A stretch of DNA of 64,000 nt, taken from NCBI GenBank assembly GCA_910585725.1, contig CAJUFA010000014.1:24709-88708 (forward strand), given 5' to 3'. Position numbers and translations under genes: made by a program. Source of the DNA: an uncultured Dorea sp. (GTDB lineage: Bacteria > Bacillota > Clostridia > Lachnospirales > Lachnospiraceae). This document shows, piece by piece, positions 54,071-62,291 of this stretch (its first letter is position 1; every line of letters starts with the position of its first letter). The notes beneath the pieces were generated by a model. It was not told where the DNA came from and searched no databases. It saw only the letters and a list, made by a program, of their open reading frames with translations.

Positions 54071-55801
54071 ATGAAAACAATTACATGCGAAACGTGTGGA
54101 AGTCAAAATGTTTCAAAAAAGTACTTTTGTTCAAAGTGCGGAAGATTCTTATTAGCTGGTGATTTTGTCGCCGCAGGCGTTTCATCAGAAGCTGAATTAA
54201 AATTGACTAGAATAGCTGAAAACTTAAAGGAAAATCCGCATACAGATATATTATGGAATGATACAATAGATGCATATACCAGAAAGGTTGAAAGAATCCA
54301 AAGCCTATTAAGAATAAAGGATGTAGGAATTGACGCATCAGATTTAAGCGAAAAAATCAATCAGTTTTTGAATATGTGTAGGAAACCTGATTTTGAAATA
54401 GCGTTTGTGGGTGCAGTGAAAGCCGGTAAATCAACATTGATAAATGCTTTGCTTGGAAGAAACTATGCTTCTACGGATCCAAATCCTGAAACAGCTGTTT
54501 TGACAAAGTTTAGAAGCAGTGAGCAAGATTATATTAAAGTAAAGTTTTATTCTGTTAAGGAATGGGATGAACTATGGAAGTCTGTTACAAGGGAGGTAAA
54601 CAGAATAATTAGCTCATACAAAAAAATAAATGTTCCTAATGCATTTGAAAATTATTTAAACCTTCCTGTGGAGAGTTTTATTTCGAAGTATAGAAAAGAA
54701 GACCGTATGAAGATTGAAGAATTATATATGGAGTTAGATTCTAACAAATTCCTTCAGTTATACAAGGAATTAGATGCAAAGTCACATATGAAAGAGTGGA
54801 TTGGTAAGGATGATTTGCATAAGCAGATGCAGAATAGTGAAATCGAGGAAGAACTAAAAGTATGGTCTTCTTCGCATAGTAATGTACATTTCTTTGTAAA
54901 GGAAATTGAAGTTGGGATTTCATCACTTTCTAAAGATTTTCCTAAACAGGTGGTGTTTGTAGACACTCCAGGATTGTTCGATCCTGTTGCCTTTAGATCT
55001 CAGATTTCAATTGATTATATTCATAGCGCAAACGCCGTATTAGTCTGTGTTAAGGCTGAAGATTTACATGGAGAGGAAGTTAAGACTGTCGAGTCGGTAT
55101 TCTCGTTCTCGGGACATAAGCGAAATAAAGTATTTGTAATAGCAACTAATTGGGACAAGCTGAATAATGTAGTAATTGATTGGGATAAGAGATATAACTA
55201 CATGATTAATTCTTTCACAGGAAAAGCATTCTTCCCAACAAGGGCTATGGCGCAAAGCAATATTCTTTATGCGGCTTCTTATCATTATAATTTATGCAGA
55301 GACTATAATTCGTTGAGAAGTGCTAAAAAAAATGAGATTAACATTTTGCTTATGAAGATTCAAACAGCTATAGAAGATTGTCAGGATAGAAACGTTCCGG
55401 TTCCTGAAAGCATGAAAGCTCTGACCGATGCACAATTAGGTGCGTTGTCACCATCAGATCTAAAAAGAATAATGGAGATAACAAATATCCAAGTAGTTAA
55501 TAATGTGATTGTTACTGAATTGGTTAATCAGTATGCAGAATTATTATACAGTGATATTAAGAATCTATATAGAGATATCCAACATATGGTTGGAAGAATT
55601 GTGGGAGAAAGAAAGAAGACTGTTAATGATCGAATTACAATCTCTCATTCTGATATGAAAGAAATAGAGAAAAAGGTTGAAGAAACAAAGCAGAATAGAG
55701 ATGAAATTCAAAAGGTACAAAAACAGTTAACGGCAGCATTAGCAAGCTTGAATAGAAGCACTCAACAGAGACTTGAAACAATTATTTCTAAATTAGGGTG
55801 A
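54071..55801 (+). CDS. Dynamin-like GTPase with N-terminal zinc ribbon
   Basis: A 576-residue protein. A zinc ribbon (C6, C9, C20, C23) is followed by a helical segment and a dynamin-superfamily GTPase domain. G1 is GAVKAGKS (114-121), G3 is DTPGL (298-302) and G4 is TNWD (359-362). A long helical C-terminus (about 480-576) with heptad-like charged residues could be a stalk. Bacterial dynamin-like proteins remodel membranes, and some act in phage defence. The gene starts on the taaggagg that holds the previous stop. Confidence 0.82.
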   Translation: MKTITCETCGSQNVSKKYFCSKCGRFLLAGDFVAAGVSSEAELKLTRIAENLKENPHTDILWNDTIDAYTRKVERIQSLLRIKDVGIDASDLSEKINQFLNMCRKPDFEIAFVGAVKAGKSTLINALLGRNYASTDPNPETAVLTKFRSSEQDYIKVKFYSVKEWDELWKSVTREVNRIISSYKKINVPNAFENYLNLPVESFISKYRKEDRMKIEELYMELDSNKFLQLYKELDAKSHMKEWIGKDDLHKQMQNSEIEEELKVWSSSHSNVHFFVKEIEVGISSLSKDFPKQVVFVDTPGLFDPVAFRSQISIDYIHSANAVLVCVKAEDLHGEEVKTVESVFSFSGHKRNKVFVIATNWDKLNNVVIDWDKRYNYMINSFTGKAFFPTRAMAQSNILYAASYHYNLCRDYNSLRSAKKNEINILLMKIQTAIEDCQDRNVPVPESMKALTDAQLGALSPSDLKRIMEITNIQVVNNVIVTELVNQYAELLYSDIKNLYRDIQHMVGRIVGERKKTVNDRITISHSDMKEIEKKVEETKQNRDEIQKVQKQLTAALASLNRSTQQRLETIISKLG

Positions 55802-55806
55802 TGTGT

Positions 55807-56742
55807 ATGTTAGTATCTGAAATTGCTGATTTACTTGGATATGAGATAGCCGGAGATGATTGCGACGTATATGGTGTAGCCTGGTTTGATTTTGCAAAGG
55901 AAGATGATATTGCAGTTATTAATGAAAAAGAGGAGCTATATCATACTAAAGCAAAAGTTGTATTAACAAGACCAGTTTTTGTACAGACAGATAAAACGTT
56001 GTTGATTACTTATGATGATGTAGAGTATTCAATTGTAAAACTGTGCGAGGCATTTATTATGAAGGGAGTTTTGAAAGATTACAGAATTCCCATAAAGTAT
56101 ACGCTTGATGAGCGAGGATTTTATATAGGAAATGATTGTTCCATAAGTGAAAATGCTATTATTCAACCAGGAGTAATGATCGGAGATAATGTCATAATCT
56201 CTGATAACTGCTGTATTGAGTCTTTCGTTTCTGTTGGTTCTGGTACCGTACTTGGAGAGGGAGTCAGAATTGGTGCCGGAAGTAAAATAGGAATACCTAG
56301 TTTTTACCATTACTACATTGATGAGCAAATAAATCAATTCGATGGTTGTGGCGTTGTTAAAATAGGTAATAAAACTATTATCGGATGCAATACATCGATT
56401 CAAAGGGGAACGATTTCTGATACTGTAATTGGCGAAAGCACCATGGTAGGAAATATGATTGATATTGGGCATGATGTTAAGATTGGAGACAACTGTAAAA
56501 TTGTTTCGCAGACGGGAATTGCGGGTAATGTTCAAATAAAAAATAATGTTACAATATATGGTCAAGTCGGTATTTCGAATAATGTTGTAGTTGGAAATAA
56601 TGTAGTTGTTAAAGGCAGAACTATATTATCAAAGTCAGTGAATGATAATGAAGTTGTTTATGGTCTTTTTGGAAGAAAGTATTCTGATGAAATGAGATTA
56701 ATAGCAAAAGCGAGACGCTTTTTTGAAAGAAAGGAAGAGTGA
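55807..56742 (+). CDS. LpxD-like N-acyltransferase (left-handed beta helix)
   Basis: The 311-residue protein has an LpxD-like N-terminal domain (MLVSEIADLLGYEIAGDD) and then a hexapeptide-repeat beta helix (many I-G-x-N/D repeats from about 110). The LpxD signature IDIGHDVKIGDN with QTGIAGNVQI is present and its catalytic His is kept (H222). True LpxD adds acyl chains in lipid A synthesis, which Gram-positives lack, so its acceptor must differ. Starts at 55798 and 55801 would overlap the GTPase stop; the ATG at 55807 matches the family beginning. Confidence 0.82.
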   Translation: MLVSEIADLLGYEIAGDDCDVYGVAWFDFAKEDDIAVINEKEELYHTKAKVVLTRPVFVQTDKTLLITYDDVEYSIVKLCEAFIMKGVLKDYRIPIKYTLDERGFYIGNDCSISENAIIQPGVMIGDNVIISDNCCIESFVSVGSGTVLGEGVRIGAGSKIGIPSFYHYYIDEQINQFDGCGVVKIGNKTIIGCNTSIQRGTISDTVIGESTMVGNMIDIGHDVKIGDNCKIVSQTGIAGNVQIKNNVTIYGQVGISNNVVVGNNVVVKGRTILSKSVNDNEVVYGLFGRKYSDEMRLIAKARRFFERKEE

Positions 56743-56746
56743 GAAT

Positions 56747-57454
56747 ATGGGCGGAGGTTGTTGTGTAAGTAACCATCCAATTATAGATTTTATAACTGAT
56801 ATTTTTTGTAGTGATAGTTGCTGCGTTGGTAATTCATCTGGTCCTTCTGAATCAGAACAACACGCAAAGAAAGTAGCTGAAGAACTTGCAGAAATGAAAG
56901 AAAAGTCTGAAAAATCATCAACTCAGACTGAACAAAAAATAATGGATTACATTAATCGCTCTATGGATTCTTTTATGATTGAAATAGAAAAGATTAATCA
57001 GCAAGATTTTTTTGGTGAAAAATTAAATATAAATACAAAAGGAATTAGAGAAAAAAATGAGCAGCTTAACAACCAAGTTGTAGGCTGCATCAGCTCTGTG
57101 TTGAATTCAAGATTAGTACAGACTGACAAAGAGTTAAGTACGATTTTGGAAGAGCGAGACGAGAAGAAACGAAAAAAGAATTTTTCTGCTTTTGTCGAGA
57201 AGGTTAAGAAACAGGCATTAAGAAAATTAAGAACAGAAATTGAAAAGACTGTTAAGGCGCAATCTGAAATAGTGTCAAAGGAAATAAAAACTCGTCAAAA
57301 AGAAGTTGATGCCCGTATGGCGGAATCAATTAAGGAGTTAACAGAGATCATGGAGATAAAAGAAAAAAGCGAATCAAAACTAAAAAAGAAACAGGTTGAT
57401 TATATGTATCAGAGCGCCTTGTGTGATTTGATATTGGCAGAAGTTGAAGGGTAG
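56747..57454 (+). CDS. Coiled-coil protein with MGGGCC Cys-rich head
   Basis: The 235-residue product opens MGGGCCVSNHP and has cysteines at 5, 6, 21, 25 and 26. A Ser-rich linker follows, then about 190 residues of charged, coiled-coil-forming helix. The Gly2 plus Cys-Cys head resembles dual lipidation motifs of eukaryotic proteins, and a Cys-rich head also suits radical SAM modification; neither is shown. Both an acyltransferase and a radical SAM enzyme are encoded in the same operon. The ATG at 56747, four bases after the previous stop, is preferred over 56723. Confidence 0.65.
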   Translation: MGGGCCVSNHPIIDFITDIFCSDSCCVGNSSGPSESEQHAKKVAEELAEMKEKSEKSSTQTEQKIMDYINRSMDSFMIEIEKINQQDFFGEKLNINTKGIREKNEQLNNQVVGCISSVLNSRLVQTDKELSTILEERDEKKRKKNFSAFVEKVKKQALRKLRTEIEKTVKAQSEIVSKEIKTRQKEVDARMAESIKELTEIMEIKEKSESKLKKKQVDYMYQSALCDLILAEVEG

Positions 57455-57464
57455 GTGGGTCTGA

Positions 57465-57890
57465 TTGTGGATTACAACAAAATCAATTGTTAAAGAGATA
57501 AAAAAGAACCAGGAGGATTTAGCAGTAAAACTTGATTTATTGGCTGCTGAACAAAAGGAAAATTTAGTCACATTACAAAATCAATTTGAGGTGATTTCCG
57601 GCAGACTAGAAATTTTAGAAAATTGTAGACATGATTTGATCGAAGAAATTGGAAGTGTAAAGGAAAAATCTGATACAGACAGAGAAAAATTTATCACGAT
57701 GCTAATGGATACCGTCAGAGAAGAAATAGAACAACTGGAAAAAGAAATAGCAAGCAAAGATGCAGTAATGTCGGATAATATTGGAACAATGAATCATGCT
57801 ATGCAAGAGATGATGAGAAATTTATTGTCATTGGATGAAAGTAATCGTTTGATAATAGCAAAACTTCTCTTGAAAGATATGGAGATTTAA
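57465..57890 (+). CDS. Coiled-coil protein, unknown
   Basis: A 141-residue, charged, largely helical protein that looks like a long coiled coil. The likely start is a TTG at 57465, five bases after aggtggg. A GTG at 57467 in another frame would give only eight codons before a stop. It probably partners the preceding coiled-coil protein. Confidence 0.55.
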   Translation: MWITTKSIVKEIKKNQEDLAVKLDLLAAEQKENLVTLQNQFEVISGRLEILENCRHDLIEEIGSVKEKSDTDREKFITMLMDTVREEIEQLEKEIASKDAVMSDNIGTMNHAMQEMMRNLLSLDESNRLIIAKLLLKDMEI

Positions 57891-57891
57891 T

Positions 57892-58050
57892 ATGGAGATT
57901 ATTATTTCAGCAAACGAAAAAATACTATCAATGGCTAAGGATAATAATTTAACCCGAGATATGACAGAGCAGCAATTTACAGAGTGGCTAAATGAAATAG
58001 CAAAGGTGAGGATGGTAGATGAATCGGAAGTACAAGAAATCCCAGTTTAA
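57892..58050 (+). CDS. Small 52-residue protein overlapping the radical SAM start
   Basis: ATG at 57892 with a ggag site seven bases upstream; the frame ends at 58050, 32 bases inside the radical SAM gene. The product begins MEIIISANEKILSMAK and ends with VDESEVQEIPV. It is acidic, helical and free of Cys. The position directly before a SPASM maturase is where precursor peptides often lie, but no leader motif is recognised. It could also be a small structural partner. Confidence 0.5.
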   Translation: MEIIISANEKILSMAKDNNLTRDMTEQQFTEWLNEIAKVRMVDESEVQEIPV

Positions 58051-59239
58051 CTATGAAAGCCATACTCAGAGCGGCCATATTATTTACAATACTTTATACA
58101 ATTCGTTGACGAGGCTATCTGACGAAGAATATCAGATTTATTTATCCTTGTTAGAAGATGAAGAAAATGCTCTAGTAATAAATCAACTACTTTTACAAGG
58201 ATTGTGGGTTGATGCTAGAGTTGATGAATTGGAACAATATAATCTATATGCGGATTATGCAAATAAGTATATTTCCAATAAACCTCATCTTACAATAACT
58301 CCAACAATGGAATGCAATGCCAGATGTTTTTATTGCTATGAAGAAGGTGTAAGATGCGGGAGAATGCATAAGGAACAATGCAAAGATATAATTGAGTTTC
58401 TTAAGACTTTAGACTGTAGCGATGGTATTGATTTGACATGGTTCGGAGGCGAACCATTGATGAATCAAGAGTGGATGGACTGTTTTTCTGAAAGATTGGA
58501 AGAAGCGGGAATTGAGTATTCTGCTTTTATCATTACAAACGGAAGCAAGATTAATGATTCTACAATTGAAAAAATGACTAATAAATGGAAAATCCAGGAT
58601 GTTCAGATTACATTGGATGGTAGTTTTGATGAATATGCATCTAGAAAATCTTATGTGGATCAAGATGAAAATATTTATTATAAAATTTTGCAGACAATTG
58701 GAAAATTAGCGAGAAATGGAATTAGTGTTCAAGTAAGAATGAACATAGATAGGAATAATAGAGAAAGTATATTGACTGCTGTAACGGACATTGCAGAACT
58801 GTTTAATGATAATAGTCAGGTGAAGTGTTATCCGGCATTTTTAACAGGAACAAGTGAGCCATTGAGTGAAAAAGAAAAAATACAATTCATTAAATCCATG
58901 ATAGAAGTTAGCCGTGGGAAATTTAATGTCAATGAGTGTTTGTATAGACTTCCACGAACAAAGGCGTGCTATTATAATCAGAAAAGTGCATTTTCAATAG
59001 ATGTCAATGGAAATGTTTATATCTGTGAGCATATGCTAGGACATGAGCAACAGGCAATTGGAAATATTAAGTCAGAAGTGATTTTTGATGAAAGAGAACA
59101 ATCAGGAAAAAGAAAAGAATGCCAAAGATGCGTCTTTTTACCAAAATGTCAAGGTGGATGTGTGGATTCAATGAAAAATGGGGATGTTCCATGCTTTACC
59201 GACAGATATATTATTAAGGCTTATCTTGACTTGTTATAG
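58019..59239 (+). CDS. Radical SAM/SPASM peptide-maturase-like enzyme
   Basis: A 406-residue radical SAM protein. An N-terminal region of about 90 residues resembles the leader of peptide-maturing SPASM enzymes (FN/YNTLYNSLTRLSDEEY pattern). The SAM cluster is Cys99-x3-Cys103-x2-Cys106 (CNARCFYC), followed by TWFGGEPLMN. The C-terminal SPASM domain has several cysteines, including CQRCVFLPKCQGGC. Such enzymes modify peptides or proteins. aaggtgagg precedes the ATG. The substrate may be a neighbour: the Cys-rich coiled-coil head or one of the small proteins. Confidence 0.88.
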   Translation: MNRKYKKSQFNYESHTQSGHIIYNTLYNSLTRLSDEEYQIYLSLLEDEENALVINQLLLQGLWVDARVDELEQYNLYADYANKYISNKPHLTITPTMECNARCFYCYEEGVRCGRMHKEQCKDIIEFLKTLDCSDGIDLTWFGGEPLMNQEWMDCFSERLEEAGIEYSAFIITNGSKINDSTIEKMTNKWKIQDVQITLDGSFDEYASRKSYVDQDENIYYKILQTIGKLARNGISVQVRMNIDRNNRESILTAVTDIAELFNDNSQVKCYPAFLTGTSEPLSEKEKIQFIKSMIEVSRGKFNVNECLYRLPRTKACYYNQKSAFSIDVNGNVYICEHMLGHEQQAIGNIKSEVIFDEREQSGKRKECQRCVFLPKCQGGCVDSMKNGDVPCFTDRYIIKAYLDLL

Positions 59240-59250
59240 AGGTGATGAGT

Positions 59251-59496
59251 TTGAAAAATGAAACTGTTGAAACTAGGCTGGATAACATTGAAGAAATTAA
59301 ATATTATTTATTTGCAGAAATTGATGCGAGCAAGACGCTAAAAAATATTAAGTATTGTTATGCACAGGCATGCGAATTATTAGATAGCATAAAAGTGGTT
59401 TTAGTGTTTGAAAAGCTACATGCAAAAAGAAAAAAGGCGTTAGAAGAGGCGGGAATATCGTATTATCTTCAAAGTGGTGAGATGAGAATTGTCTAG
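59251..59496 (+). CDS. Small helical protein at end of island operon
   Basis: An 81-residue acidic to neutral helical protein, last in the operon, with no motif I know. The TTG at 59251 fits the gaggtgatgag site; an in-frame GTG at 59242 and ATG at 59245 are alternatives that add up to three residues. It could be a substrate, a chaperone of the radical SAM enzyme or an immunity-like protein. Confidence 0.5.
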   Translation: MKNETVETRLDNIEEIKYYLFAEIDASKTLKNIKYCYAQACELLDSIKVVLVFEKLHAKRKKALEEAGISYYLQSGEMRIV

Positions 59497-59899
59497 GGGG
59501 ATCGCATTTCAGAGGGCGAAGGGGCTTGGCGCAGTCGGCGTTGTAGGTTCGATGTAGTTACCGGGATTATTGAACGTCAAATTTCGACATTATACGAGAT
59601 TTTTTGCTTGATTATGCAATAGATTTGCAGTGCATTTGCAGTGCATTATGAAGTAAAATGGTATAAATCGAAGCATACTAAAATGAACGGTTAGTGACAG
59701 ATATAATGAAAATACTTAGTTTTTCATTATTAAAATTTAAGAATACTTTAAGTTGTGTCTTTTCTGACAAAAGTGTATAATTAACGACATAATAGGGATG
59801 AGGATCAGCATTCGGATGTCGATACGGGGGAATCAGGAAGACGTTCGTATGTGAAAGAAAGAAGGTTCATAAAAGAAGGTTCATAGAGGAGAAGTATGA
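59497..59899. other. Gene-free gap at the right edge of the island
   Basis: No gene is supported here. The first 85 bases are relatively G+C-rich and unexplained. Two perfect 11-bp tandem units (atttgcagtgc) lie at 59623-59644. The right direct repeat is at 59719-59741, and a probable promoter (TTGTGT 59753-59758, 17 bases, TATAAT 59776-59781) precedes the C39 peptidase gene. Confidence 0.6.
59719..59741 (+). repeat. Right 23-bp direct repeat flanking the island
   Basis: gtttttca-ttat-taaaatttaag matches the left copy at 49310-49332 in 21 of 23 positions, in the same orientation. The pair brackets about 10.4 kb. It lies just upstream of the promoter of the next chromosomal gene. Confidence 0.5.
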
Positions 59900-60778
59900 A
59901 TGCGGGCAGAGCACAGAAGAAGGATATATTATAGACGTAGACGCCAGGTACAGAGACAGATGATCTTGATTAGCTGGTTAGTGCTTCTTGTTGTGGGTGC
60001 GGTGGGATTAATCTTATGCAGAAAGAACTTGACGGAGACTGCGGCGCAGCAGGTTGTAAAATCAGGAAGCCAGAAAAATGCGAAGCAGGTAAAACAGATT
60101 ACGATAGAAGCAGAAAATGAGGGAGACAGACTGAAACGCGTCAAAAAAGACGCTACGGAAAAAGGATATCCGGAAGGCGTTATAGAATTGCTTGATAAGA
60201 ATGCGGAGACAGTAGAGTTTGTGGAGCATTATGAGGATAAGAAGGATATTCCTCCGGCGGATACGCTTGGCGACGACTTGGAAGAAGGAAAGATTCCACA
60301 GTTATATCAGTGGGATGAACGGTGGGGATACGCGCCTTATGGAACAAGTATTGTGGCTGTCAGCGGCTGCGGCCCGACTTGTATGGCGATGGTTGCAGCA
60401 GGGCTTACCGGGGATCCGTCTGTCACACCAGCTAAGACGGCGGCTTATGGGACTGCGAACGGATATGTGGATGAATATAATGATACGTATTGGAGATTCA
60501 TGAAAGAAGCCGGAGTTAACTGGAATCTGTCCTGCTATGATGGAATGTTGACAGAGGAACAGGTTAAGACAGAGCTTCAGGCGGGTCATCCGATTATCTG
60601 CAGCGTTGGTCCCGGCGATTTCACACAGATAGGGCATTTTATCGTGTTGACTCAGTATATGGAGGGGAAGGTCAGGATCAACGATCCCTTCAGTCAGAAG
60701 AACAGCAGCAAAGAATGGGTATTTGCAGAGATTGAGGATCAGATAAAAGCGATGTGGATATTTTCTGTAAATCAGTGA
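59900..60778 (+). CDS. C39 family peptidase, membrane-anchored
   Basis: The 292-residue protein has a very basic start (RRRIYYRRRRQVQR), one membrane helix (about 22-41), a linker and a C39-like domain. The catalytic Cys is in SGCGPTCMAMV and His in IGHFIVLTQ, with INDP supplying the third residue. Its placement suggests an extracytoplasmic cysteine peptidase acting on cell-wall or secreted proteins. A gaggag site precedes the ATG. Confidence 0.82.
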   Translation: MRAEHRRRIYYRRRRQVQRQMILISWLVLLVVGAVGLILCRKNLTETAAQQVVKSGSQKNAKQVKQITIEAENEGDRLKRVKKDATEKGYPEGVIELLDKNAETVEFVEHYEDKKDIPPADTLGDDLEEGKIPQLYQWDERWGYAPYGTSIVAVSGCGPTCMAMVAAGLTGDPSVTPAKTAAYGTANGYVDEYNDTYWRFMKEAGVNWNLSCYDGMLTEEQVKTELQAGHPIICSVGPGDFTQIGHFIVLTQYMEGKVRINDPFSQKNSSKEWVFAEIEDQIKAMWIFSVNQ

Positions 60779-60937
60779 CAGGTATAATGAACCAGCTTTT
60801 GTGCCTTGTATAGAGGTATGGAGCTGGTTTTTAATGTTTAGGGAATATTTATAAATTGAGGTTAGGGATTGCCTGACGGAGTATTATATAATAAAATCTA
60901 TATCAAAATCTTAATAATTGAGAAAGGACAAGAAGAA

Positions 60938-62233
60938 ATGGCAGATAGAAAAGCAGGAAACACATTATATTTGGAGTGTTACAGTGGAATCAGCGGAGAT
61001 ATGACAGTGGGAATGTTGTTGGATCTTGGGGCTTCCCAGAAGCGTCTGGAAGAACAGTTGAGGAGTCTTCCCGTCGAAGGATTTACGGTTCAGATCAGCA
61101 GAGTGAAAAAATCCGGATTGGATGCATGTGATTTTCATGTGATTCTTGATGAAGAGCATGAGAATCATGACCATGATAATGAATATCTGTACGCGCACAA
61201 GGAGTCTGGTCATGTACATGAAGATTGTGATCATATGCATGTAAAGGGCGGTCATACCCATCGGCATGAACACAGGGGGATTACTGAGATACGGGATATA
61301 ATTGAACATTCCGGTATCTCAGAGAGGGCGAAGAAAATTGCGGCGGATATATTCATGGTTCTGGCAGAGGCAGAAGCGAAGGCTCATGGGACATCCGTAA
61401 CAGAGGTGCATTTCCATGAAGTAGGAGCTGTGGATTCTATTGTAGATATTGTTGCGGCGGCTGTCTGCCTGGATGATCTGAACATTACGGACGTCGTCGT
61501 GCCGGAATTGTATGAAGGAAGAGGGACTGTTAGATGTCAGCATGGAATTATTCCAGTTCCGGTGCCTGCGGTGGTTCATATTGCTGAATCTTACCATATA
61601 TCTCTGCATATGACGAAGACAGAAGCGGAACTGGTGACGCCGACAGGGGCTGCGATAGTGGCGGCGGTTCGAACTTCAGACAAGCTTCCGAACAGTTATA
61701 AGATCCGCAAAACCGGTATGGGAGCAGGTAAGAGAGATTATGGAAGGACCAGTATTCTTAGAGGGATGTTGATTGAACCAGAGACAGAGGAGACGGACGA
61801 TATCTTCAAATTAGAGAGTAATATAGATGATTCCACGGGAGAGCTTCTTGGATATGTCATGGAGCGGCTATTTGAAGCCGGAGCACGAGACGTATATTAT
61901 ACTCCGATATATATGAAGAAAAACCGTCCGGCATACCAGTTGAATGTAATTTGCGACGAAGAGACAGTATCTTCGATAGAACAGATCATCTTCCGTGAGA
62001 CTACGACGATAGGTATTCGCAGAATGAAAATGCAGCGTACCGTGATGCGGAGGGAGATTTGTCTGATTGAGACTTCACTTGGCACGGCGAAAGTTAAGGT
62101 ATGCAGGAGTGGAGAGTGTGTGAGAGTATATCCGGAATATGAGAGTGTAGCCGCTATCTGTAGAAAAGAGAGTCTTAAGTTTCAGGATGTATGGAACAGA
62201 GTCTGCAGTGAGGCGGAAGAGAAGTTTCTGTAA
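60938..62233 (+). CDS. larC: Nickel pincer cofactor protein LarC
   Basis: The 431-residue protein starts LYLECYSGISGDMTVGMLLD, the LarC family motif, with a His-rich insert (about 65-112) of the kind that holds nickel. LarC inserts nickel, using CTP, into the pincer nucleotide cofactor of lactate racemase. The ATG at 60938 has an aaagga site and begins the domain; an upstream start would add a non-conserved tail. Unlike some LarC genes it is not split by a frameshift. Confidence 0.92.
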   Translation: MADRKAGNTLYLECYSGISGDMTVGMLLDLGASQKRLEEQLRSLPVEGFTVQISRVKKSGLDACDFHVILDEEHENHDHDNEYLYAHKESGHVHEDCDHMHVKGGHTHRHEHRGITEIRDIIEHSGISERAKKIAADIFMVLAEAEAKAHGTSVTEVHFHEVGAVDSIVDIVAAAVCLDDLNITDVVVPELYEGRGTVRCQHGIIPVPVPAVVHIAESYHISLHMTKTEAELVTPTGAAIVAAVRTSDKLPNSYKIRKTGMGAGKRDYGRTSILRGMLIEPETEETDDIFKLESNIDDSTGELLGYVMERLFEAGARDVYYTPIYMKKNRPAYQLNVICDEETVSSIEQIIFRETTTIGIRRMKMQRTVMRREICLIETSLGTAKVKVCRSGECVRVYPEYESVAAICRKESLKFQDVWNRVCSEAEEKFL

Positions 62234-62291
62234 TGAGAGCGGTTCTCTGTAATATGTGTATGTAATTTAGAAAATTCAAGAGGAGAGAGGA

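Noticed and set aside
55807..56742. Reading the LpxD-like gene as evidence of a Gram-negative (lipid A) genome
   Set aside because: No lpxA, fabZ or other lipid A gene adjoins it, and the rest of the window is clearly clostridial. It belongs to the island operon.
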